DNA of 64,000 nt from Paracyclopina nana (lineage: Eukaryota > Arthropoda > Copepoda > Cyclopoida > Cyclopettidae): NCBI GenBank assembly GCA_019096065.1, contig JAGUCH010000001.1, forward strand, positions 16,058,001 to 16,122,000, in the 5' to 3' direction. The notes beneath the pieces were generated by a model. The model had not been told where the DNA came from and searched no databases. It was given only the letters and a program-made list of their open reading frames with translations. Both the position numbers and the translations under genes were made by a program. Position 1 is the first letter of the stretch; each line of letters begins with the position of its first letter. This document shows positions 21,918 through 30,047 of this stretch, piece after piece.

Positions 21918-24407
21918 TTACGACACTTCAATGCAGTAAAGCTTCAATGTATCATCAAAAGATTCTCTCGAGCTCCTCAAAACCCTACAAATGCAATGAA
22001 ATTGGCACAAGACCTCCGAGGGAAACCATTGACAAAATATGCTAAATACTCGATTATTTGATAGACCTGAGTTGGTCAAGTGAACCAACTCTCCCAGTTT
22101 TTTGGCCTCGCTCTCCAGTTCACTCCACTCTTCTGTGTTGATGCTGAGCATCTTTTTGAGCAAGTCTGCCTTGTCACAAAACAATAGAGCAGCGTTGGTT
22201 CCATCCTCCACTTTTAGTGTGGCTTTTACATCGAAATTGGTCTCCACCTTGTTACCAGCATGACAGCCCACAAAACTGCACGAGCCGTGCTTGACCATTT
22301 GCCCACACGCTCCACAAGTGGCCGTAATGGACATTTTTATCACAGTCTCCACAGTAAAAAAGCAATGGAACGCTTTGCTGCTCTCAGGTGGAATAAACGA
22401 GACAAAGTCCACAGGTTGGCTGAAAATCTCCCCGTGTGAAGGGTTGACATGGCTCGACACTTTGAGAACTCTCATGCTTGAGAACAAAGTGGTCATGAGG
22501 TAGACATTGGACTTTTTTGAAATGGCCTTCACCACACAATTGAACTTGACGTGAACTCCGCGAAAGAGACCAAGCAGGTTGGCCTTCATATCCCATTTTG
22601 TAACGTAGAGAGACACAGTTGAGTGGTTTTTCAGTCTGTCTGAACTGGTTAGTTTTATCTCGATGTCAACGTGGCTGAGCAGTGAATCCTCGTTCGTTCT
22701 ACAACCTGTTGTATATTTGGACAGCTCCAGCCACTTTTCCACGATGACTCCTTCTACACTGATTAATTCTCCGCCTGGCAAGAGGTCAATGTCAGCCACG
22801 TCGTATGCATCATTCGGCGTGTACAGGCCCTTGGAAACAATCGCAAAGTCCTCCACGTCTATCACAGTTGGCTCTGATTTCATGCAATTTGCCTTTAAAA
22901 AGTTGTTCAGCAAGGGACTGAACTTTTCCTTGTGGGACTTTCTCAGGCTCATTTGACAACCGGGTAAGTAATCCAAGCCAGCTTTGGCAGGAACACGGAG
23001 AAACTTTTCCTCGTTTTTCTGCAAGCTTTTGGCAGCGATTAATACAGACATTTCTGCAGTTCCCATTCTCAGGGGATGAGATACCAATTTGACAGCCCAA
23101 GTTTCGCATCCTTCATTGGTGGAGCCTGGCAAATCTTCTGCCATTTGCAACAGTTGAAACTCTGTGACAACCAGGTAGAAATACTTCCATACGTATCTGC
23201 CTACGCTCGAGATTTCTTGGCAAGCCACAAACTTTTTGGCTCGTATCATATAGCCGGGATTGGGAAGCACTTTTTCAAAGATGACCTCGATTTTGCCAGT
23301 GTTATCGCAGATTTCGTATTGCCCCGACTCAGAGTTGATTTGTAGGTGGCCTATGACGAGGGGCAAATCCTTGATCTCATTCGAATCAAGTGTATAGTAT
23401 TTAAAACTGCAGGGGCTGTCTTTTCGACCGAATTCTTCTGTAGCAGTGTCTTGACATTCTTTGCGCGAATCGAGCTCATCGCTAATCAGCTTCCTCACGG
23501 TGTCCAAATTGCTCATACATGGCCAATTTTCACTTCCATCAGGAACATCAATGGAACATTCATGGGGATTTGATAGGAATTCATTAAGCAAACTTCTATG
23601 TGGCACTTGCTCAATTTTGAAGTCAAAAAAGTTGTGAGTGGCATCTTCAAAATGTGCGGAAGATTTGCACAACAGTTTGGCCTTCATACAGTTTTCCTTG
23701 AAAATTCGGACAGTTTTCTCTAGGTCTGTGAGAGCCTGGAAAATCTTGAGCAACTGCTTGGATGACAATGACAAATGCAGACACTTTTGTATGGTATGAT
23801 TGGCTTCAAAGTTACGGTGATCACGCTTCGAGTGCATAGATTCATCATCGTGATTTCTCGTGTCAACGCGTCCTTTTGCGCAGAGCAGTAATGCAAGTTT
23901 GCCATTTGGAAGCCTTCGCATGTGGCCATTTCGAATCACAACCTTGGAGCCACTTTGCACGGCTCGTATGTTGGTGATTACACAGAGAGTGCTCATCACG
24001 ACAGTCACTCGATTGTCGACGACAAAGACCCCAGCATCGATGCATAGGTCATTTGTCACTATTCCTTCATAGGAGACACAATCTTCGAACAAGTTTGATG
24101 TCACTTTCATCTCTTCGCTAATAGAAATTGTAGAATTAGGCTCAACCAGGAGCATTTTAATTTGGCCATGGCTCATGGACAGAGTGCTGCTCTTCAAGTT
24201 TCTCAAATCAATCAGCTTTGACCAGAACAATTCGGGATGGACTTGAATTTTCTTGAAATCTGCGCTCAAATCCTTCTCCAAAAGAATGAGGACAAAGACT
24301 GGCTTGTCGCGGTTTTCAACTTGAATTTGCAAGAAGAAACACTTTGGCTGTCCGCTTAGGTAAAACACGTGGCTCACCGCCACCAAAACACCTTTCAAAT
24401 TCACCAT
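21918..24407 (-). CDS. CTC1: CTC1-like CST complex subunit
   Basis: An intron-free ORF of 829 codons. The C-terminal half matches the layout I know from vertebrate CTC1, the largest subunit of the CST (CTC1-STN1-TEN1) complex, which binds single-stranded telomeric DNA and recruits polymerase alpha-primase for C-strand fill-in. I see a block near residues 340-430 like a CTC1 OB fold, a GLFRGVHVKF...KKSNVYLM segment near 620-650, a zinc ribbon CX2CX8CX4C near 697-714, and then LKVEDGTNAALLF followed by an EEWSEL helix. The Zn-ribbon OB fold near the C terminus is typical of CTC1 and of RPA70. At 829 aa it is shorter than the vertebrate protein (about 1200 aa), so N-terminal OB folds are reduced or lie in an unseen exon. 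The start follows an in-frame upstream TAA. A divergent RPA-like protein is the main alternative. Confidence 0.75.
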   Translation of the reverse strand: MVNLKGVLVAVSHVFYLSGQPKCFFLQIQVENRDKPVFVLILLEKDLSADFKKIQVHPELFWSKLIDLRNLKSSTLSMSHGQIKMLLVEPNSTISISEEMKVTSNLFEDCVSYEGIVTNDLCIDAGVFVVDNRVTVVMSTLCVITNIRAVQSGSKVVIRNGHMRRLPNGKLALLLCAKGRVDTRNHDDESMHSKRDHRNFEANHTIQKCLHLSLSSKQLLKIFQALTDLEKTVRIFKENCMKAKLLCKSSAHFEDATHNFFDFKIEQVPHRSLLNEFLSNPHECSIDVPDGSENWPCMSNLDTVRKLISDELDSRKECQDTATEEFGRKDSPCSFKYYTLDSNEIKDLPLVIGHLQINSESGQYEICDNTGKIEVIFEKVLPNPGYMIRAKKFVACQEISSVGRYVWKYFYLVVTEFQLLQMAEDLPGSTNEGCETWAVKLVSHPLRMGTAEMSVLIAAKSLQKNEEKFLRVPAKAGLDYLPGCQMSLRKSHKEKFSPLLNNFLKANCMKSEPTVIDVEDFAIVSKGLYTPNDAYDVADIDLLPGGELISVEGVIVEKWLELSKYTTGCRTNEDSLLSHVDIEIKLTSSDRLKNHSTVSLYVTKWDMKANLLGLFRGVHVKFNCVVKAISKKSNVYLMTTLFSSMRVLKVSSHVNPSHGEIFSQPVDFVSFIPPESSKAFHCFFTVETVIKMSITATCGACGQMVKHGSCSFVGCHAGNKVETNFDVKATLKVEDGTNAALLFCDKADLLKKMLSINTEEWSELESEAKKLGELVHLTNSGLSNNRVFSIFCQWFPSEVLCQFHCICRVLRSSRESFDDTLKLYCIEVS

Positions 24408-25072
24408 TAAGAAAAATATCGCGAAAGTGCAGGATTCACAAACTTGGATTTGTTATTGTTTACGTTTGAATTTTCCCGCAAAAGATAAATTCTCAAAGAG
24501 CCACGTCTCTATGCTTGCGGGAGCCGTGACAGCTTTTCTAAGGCAAACTACATTGGATACCGTTCGTGCATGCGCATGAAAAGATAAAACTTGGATTTTT
24601 AAAGACTTTCCAAAGCATTTTTGCTAGACGCTTAATCTAATGAAAGAGCTGAGAAGAACACTTTTGCTGTGAGAGTAGCGTAAGGTTGTCGGTTGGGTAG
24701 GTTCGGGATTAAAATACGATTCGTCAATCTTAGCAACCGTCGTTACATTATCAGCAGGCCGCGCGAGAGCCGAAGTCTTAACAGAAAGGCAAGGCCGACA
24801 GCGACGTACCGTGTGTTCGCAGCAGCCTTTCATCCAGAAGAAAGTGTTGGCCGCCGCCATTGACCCGACCCGATTCAGTAGTATACTATTTGAAGACAGC
24901 AGCAGCTACAGCTAAAATCGTCGGCCGTGGCCTTGACTAATTTGTGAGGAAGAAGAGGTTGATGTTCATCTTGGATTCGCCTAATCTGCGATCGCGTTTC
25001 CACTCACAAGTGTTTCATCAACGTGTCTCCGTCGTCGAGTTGTTGCTGGAACAGTTCACTTAAAACTCGAAG
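24408..25072. promoter_or_regulatory. Divergent promoter region between CTC1-like and VAP
   Basis: About 665 bp separate the two divergent start codons. An arthropod-type initiator TCAGT lies at 24875-24879 on plus, which would give VAP a 5' leader of about 195 bases. Just left of it is GCCGCCGCCAT, which reads ATGGCGGCGGC on minus and resembles a YY1-type housekeeping promoter site. This minus-strand ATG (24860) opens a 78-codon frame with an early GTACGT donor-like site; it may be a leader exon or may only reflect the promoter motif. Confidence 0.45.
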
Positions 25073-26752
25073 ATGTCGAAGCTAGAGCAGGTTCTGCAGA
25101 TCGAGCCTCAACACGAGTTGACGTTCATCGGGCCCTTCACACAGGCCGTATCGGCTGTGATGACTCTGAGGAACCCCTCGGACAAAAAAGTCTGCTTCAA
25201 AATCAAGACCACAGCCCCGAAGCGGTATTGTGTCAAACCAAACTCCGGTGTCATTGATCCGCGGCAATCGGTCCAAGTTGCAGGTTTGCATTATTCTTTA
25301 TCATTGCTTGTGGCCTCCCTCAAGCTCTCTTTTTGGTTTTGCAGTGAGCTTACAGCCCTTTGAGTATGACCCGCAAGAGAAGAACAGACACAAGTTCATG
25401 GTTCAAGCCATGTTCGCGCCTGACGGGGAGATCAATCAGGACACACTGGTAAGTTGTTTTTCATGGCAAGACATTTACGTCATGTTAGTAAGGAGTTTCG
25501 TTACAGTGGAAAGAAACAGATGGCAGCCAGCTAATGGATTCCAAGCTGAAGTGTCTCTTCATGATGCCTGAAAATGGCGGAGTGACCTCCAATGGAGCTG
25601 CCACGAATGACCACGCCAATAAGCAAGATTTCCACCTATCGAGCTCAGCTCCAGTACCAGGAAAGCCAGCTGGATCCTCATCGTCTCCCAAGGTAACATA
25701 CAATGACTTTTTCATATCATTCCATTTAACATCTCTCTTTCTATCTCCTTTTTAGGTCAGTTACAGCCATTCACTGGACTCCGATAGAAGCTCGGACAAT
25801 TTGAAGAGGTCAGTTGATGAGATCAAGAGGCTGCAAGAAGAGGTCAGTTCCTTGAGGCAGGAAAATCTTCAGCTCAAGGTAAGAAACTCAATAAGACGCG
25901 TGTGAGCTTTACCCTCTGATTCACATTACGTCGTAAATTGAGATACAATAAAACTGGCCCATGCCTACATAGCCTTAAACTGATAAGAACAGGAACGGCC
26001 AGCTGCTAGCCTCAAACAATGTTCCTTCAGTTTTCGAGGCTTAGCCTAATGGCAACGCCTCCTCAATGAAACTTTTCAACGTAAATAAGAAACGAGTCCT
26101 GTTGTCACGGAATTGTGTGAATGCATGCATATTTAAAGAAGCTGCTTCTCTCCAGAGGCTTAAAAAAAGCTATTTTTCATGCTGTGGAGAGCTTATATTG
26201 ACAAATTGTCTATGATAAAGAAATGTACTCCGAGGAATTTTTTAAATATGCCTGGAACTTGTCTGATATTCCTTGTTTTCCCTACTTAACGTGATCGATT
26301 CAATAATTGCATTAATTATACCATTAATGTTGGTACCAAGTCGTTCAGGCTTCTTCCGTCCTTCGTGCATAAATACTTTAACACGCTGGAGACAGACCTC
26401 TAAGTTGGGGTCAATAAAGCCTTAGCTTCAGGTTAAATGAAGGAGAGTAGAGTATGTCACCTTGCTAAGCGAATTTTCTGCCACTTTTGATCCCAGTGTG
26501 CCATTGGACTAATCGGATTGTTTCTTTTTGCAGGAGGAAGCCTTGAGACAAAAACGTCTTGCTTCAAGCCGCAGCGGCCTCGGAAATGAGGCCAGCTCCA
26601 GCAGCAGCTCCTCGAGCAGCCTTCGTCACGGCTCCGAGGCCTTTTCTGTCCAGGCCATGTCTCCAGATGCAACAGCCTTGAGCACCACCTACATCTACGC
26701 TGCCCTGTTCGTCCTCGTCCTCGGCATTATCATCGGCAAATGGATTTTCTAA
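25073..26752 (+). CDS. VAP: VAMP-associated protein (VAP-A/B family)
   Basis: Five coding exons: 25073-25283, 25345-25448, 25507-25692, 25756-25878 and 26534-26752, all with GT-AG introns (61, 58, 63 and 655 bp), giving 280 residues. VAPs are ER tail-anchored proteins that bind FFAT motifs of lipid-transfer and tethering proteins at membrane contact sites. The MSP domain spans about residues 4-125 with the family signature [15 protein letters not shown] (Pro49 corresponds to the Pro mutated in human ALS8) and the HKFMVQ strand whose Lys87 and Met89 line the FFAT pocket. A coiled coil lies at about 181-218, and a single C-terminal membrane helix at 259-280 carries a GxxxG. Ser-rich linkers precede the coil and the tail. 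The first AATAAA found is at 27273. Identification is secure; paralogue A versus B is not meaningful here. Confidence 0.97.
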
Positions 26753-29572
26753 AGGAAACCAATCATGTGACCTACCACAGCATCTCCCCCTGTTAGATCC
26801 CTTTAAATGGCTAAGAATTATTGGAATAGTTGCACTCACATTCCTTGTCCTCCCACCCATTTTTATTTTCGATTTTTATCATCAGCTTTTTTCGTTTGCT
26901 CTACTATAAGATAAAAGTGCGAGGAGAAGAAAGGATTTTATGTAATTTTCCTCGTTTATTCCAGAGAAAAAAATTGACGACTTTAAAACACACATCAATC
27001 TTACAATAATTATGAAAGCTAACTAATATTACTAGTACATCGTCTTTGGAAAAAAGCGTCTCTGTCAACTGAAGAAAGAGCAGTAGCCAAATTCTAAAGC
27101 TGAGCCACGACTATGCTTCCTTCTACCCATTTTTTGATGTACACCGAATGTCTAAAAAGAAAAAAAGAGAAGATTTCCTCCTTCGTCGCATTAATGTGGT
27201 TTATATAAATATGGTGCGTGCACGGGAAGAAGAATGGTTATGATGGTATATAACGAAAAAAGTGAAAATAGTAATAAACGAATATTCACTATTTACTCCT
27301 CACATCCAAGCTTTTTTCAGGTGCTCGAGTCGGCTACCAATTTTACGAACAGTTGAGCCACATGATAGAGAAGTATTTTGTCAACTTACAAAAAAGAATC
27401 AGCTATGCAAATTAGCATAGAAGAATTAGCATAACACACAGGATGGAATGGAGGCAAAGGCCCCATATAGCACAAGATAGGTGAACTTTTTCCGTTTTTT
27501 CCCACTGTGAGCTCGAACAAAAGAGCAGCTTGATGTCAAAATGACTCATGTGAGTTGGCAACCACTACCGCAAGCAATCACGAAATCCTGTGAAATTGAT
27601 TTTTCGAAAAATCCTCATTAGCACATACTACGTACTAATTTCGATATGTGATTTGACATTGGTTGCTTCCGGATTTTTTCGCTCCAGATTCAAATATTAT
27701 TGTGGCTTTGAAATGAAACTTTGATGATCTCATCGCCATTAACTGTGAAAACCCATAAGTCATAATGGCTTTTGGTAGCTTTAGCATTGGCCTCGAATTT
27801 GTTGAGTGTTGAGTGGCCTCTTCGTCAACGTCAAATAAGTGCCTATATTGCACTATGGGGAAGTACCCTAATAAGCCCATTTTTCATTTTTCTTTAAAAG
27901 GCCCTGTCCGGGAAATGCATGACGTGAGTTTACGGATTTTTAATCGGCCAATGCTTGAAAATATTCACCAGTGTGGTCGGTATAAAATGCCCAACGTTGC
28001 GTAAATATAGACTATTAAAAATCACGCAAATTAGGTCGCACTTTTTATTGCACCTCTTCGTCATCATAATAATTCTTGACTCGGGAGAATTTAGGATCAA
28101 AATGCTTAAAATTGCAAATGCTTCCACTTTTTCACAGTCCGAGCTAATTATTGATCGCAAAAGATTAGCAGCCGGTTATTTGCTGAAGAAATTCTTTATT
28201 TTTTAGCATGTTTTATCATAAAAATAGGATTTTTGAAGAATTGCAGTTTAGCAATCTAAACATGGCAGCAGTAGTAAAAAAATGCAACTTTTATGTCGAG
28301 TCTGGAGTCTTGCAAAAGTAAACAGCCATAAAAAATCACTCATCAATTCACGAAAGCTCATATACTACTTCTATATGATTGCTACTTAATAGTCTGCATG
28401 TGCCCAATGTGGAAAGAAGCTCAGCTCACAGATATGTGTGAATAGCAAGCTATTTATATTTGTGCACATGTACGCCATTAGTTCGACCACTCTGCCAAGC
28501 TTCTTAGCAAATATGGCACACACATATTTGCTCAAATACTAGTTTCTTGGTATTTCATGCACTTGAGATCATGAAAAATACTTGATTTTGATTGGCACAT
28601 TAATTTGCAGCTTGTCACTTAGATGCCCTGCGCTCCAATAATTTGGACCATGATGTCACCCATGTTCCACCCTAGCAAAAGTAAGGTGACCTGAAATAAG
28701 TTCAATAGTTTTCCATTCACAGAGCTATTTTTCTTGCGGGGCTTGTCTGGACAAATTATGAATGCAAATGTCAAAGCTGGCCAGGTCCACTTACTCCTGC
28801 GCTATATAGTAGAACTAGGCGAAGTACTGCAGTAGGAATAAGGGTTGTAACTTCTGGCAAATCTTCAATGCATTCATCATGTTGTTATTTGTGACCTACT
28901 CAAGTTACTCCTTCTTCTCTTTAGAATTCAAGATCTTGTCATGCATGCATGGAAATGTAAACAAACAGCTGACAGAAATGCTGTCGGCGCGGCGGTAGCG
29001 GAAACGGCAATGTCAACAAAGGAGCAGCGCGGTAGCTAGCATGATTTCAAAAATCCAATCAAAGCGGCTACAACATTCCAAAGTTCTTTGTTGAACTTTT
29101 ACAAATTACGCCAAAAGGGCTCTAGCTAATTCGGTTTTTGTCCCCTTTTGCGCTCAAAGCACACTGGGCCAGAAGCCACGAAAATGGCCAGATATAATGT
29201 TTGCAGTAGAAAAGCATATTTTTTCCTTATGATTCAAAGGTGAGAAAGCTTCCAAAAATAGTAATAGTGTCTAATGTGAAATTGCTTGAGGGTAAAGTTA
29301 CAGTAGCGCAAAGTCTTTATGTTCTTCAACCCCTTCAGTAGTATTATACTAAGTAGAGAACAAATGTGTGACCGAGTTGAAATTCTCCTCAGGCTTCATG
29401 AAACCCACCCAACTTTTAAATGAGCAAGTGTGCAAACATTTCAGTAGCACAAACGATTCGCTGTCTTCGTTTCACATGTTGACAAACTCCGTCCATGTCG
29501 TTTGAAAGTGAAATTGCAAATTAGAATTAAACCGGATTGAACACTATGCAGCTTATGATTGATTATGGGGCA
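26753..29572. other. VAP 3' region and spacer before the retrotransposon
   Basis: The first ~530 bases probably form the VAP 3' untranslated region, ending near AATAAA at 27273-27278. The rest is AT-rich spacer with no gene recognised. It has a 10-bp-arm inverted repeat at 28506-28532 and a GC-rich patch with CAGCTGACAG at about 28960-29035. Confidence 0.5.
27273..27278 (+). terminator. Candidate poly(A) signal for VAP
   Basis: AATAAA on the plus strand about 520 bases after the VAP stop codon; no closer canonical signal was seen. Confidence 0.4.
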
Positions 29573-29577
29573 GATGC
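29573..29577. repeat. Target-site duplication, left copy (GATGC)
   Basis: GATGC directly abuts the left LTR and is repeated at 41369-41373 directly after the right LTR. A 5-bp duplication is usual for LTR-element integrases and fixes the element boundaries. Confidence 0.95.
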
Positions 29578-29866
29578 TGTTTCTAGCAGCATGTAGCGTC
29601 GCTATCAAAGGAGGAAAGGAACCTCGAGGAGACGAAGAATGCAACGCATAGAAGAGCATCTAAATGAAGCTGCATCGCAGCTAGGTAATCATGATATAAA
29701 AAGAAGTAAAATAAAATCACATATTCAGTATATTCAATGCAATGTTGATTCAATGGTAGTGTAACAGATACTGGTAAAGCACAAAAATTCTGCAATGGAG
29801 TCCGCTGAGAGGAGCTACGAGATGAGAGTCGAGGGAGACGTGCGCACGCGCGTGCGACTAGCAACA
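29578..29866 (-). repeat. 3' LTR (289 bp)
   Basis: Begins TGTTTCTAGC and ends CTAGCAACA on plus, with TG...CA termini that form a short inverted repeat. No difference from the LTR at 41080-41368 was seen. No AATAAA lies inside it. It contains the dyad TAGCGTCGCTA (29594-29604) and the mirrored AGCTGC-ATC-GCAGCT (29668-29682). Confidence 0.96.
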
Positions 29867-29881
29867 TCTTCCCCCCTAGAA
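29867..29881 (-). promoter_or_regulatory. Polypurine tract
   Basis: On the sense (minus) strand the bases just upstream of the 3' LTR read AGGGGGGAAGA, the purine run that primes plus-strand DNA synthesis in LTR elements. Confidence 0.85.
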
Positions 29882-30014
29882 GCTTCCAACCCCGAAAGAA
29901 AGTTCCACATAGGAAAACGGAGGTAAAAGGGTGGAATCTTCTCAACTTTGGTACTAAAATCGCGACGCGATTAAAGATCAGGGCTCAAATGACCGCGACG
30001 CGGCATGAAAATTC

Positions 30015-30020
30015 TTTATT
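30015..30020 (-). terminator. AATAAA after the second element ORF
   Basis: The sense strand reads AATAAA 28 bases after the stop of the downstream ORF, between that ORF and the 3' LTR. Because the LTR itself lacks the hexamer, this may serve the element's polyadenylation. Confidence 0.35.
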
Positions 30021-30047
30021 TTCTTAAATAAGGTTTGGCGGAGCGGC

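Noticed and set aside
24624..24860. 78-codon minus frame starting MAAANTFFWMKGCC
   Set aside because: Its ATG lies in a GCCGCCGCCAT promoter-type motif and a donor-like GTACGT follows early; kept only as part of the divergent promoter entry.
29583..29945. Minus frames covering the LTR copies
   Set aside because: They are chance frames through LTR sequence, repeated at both ends of the element.
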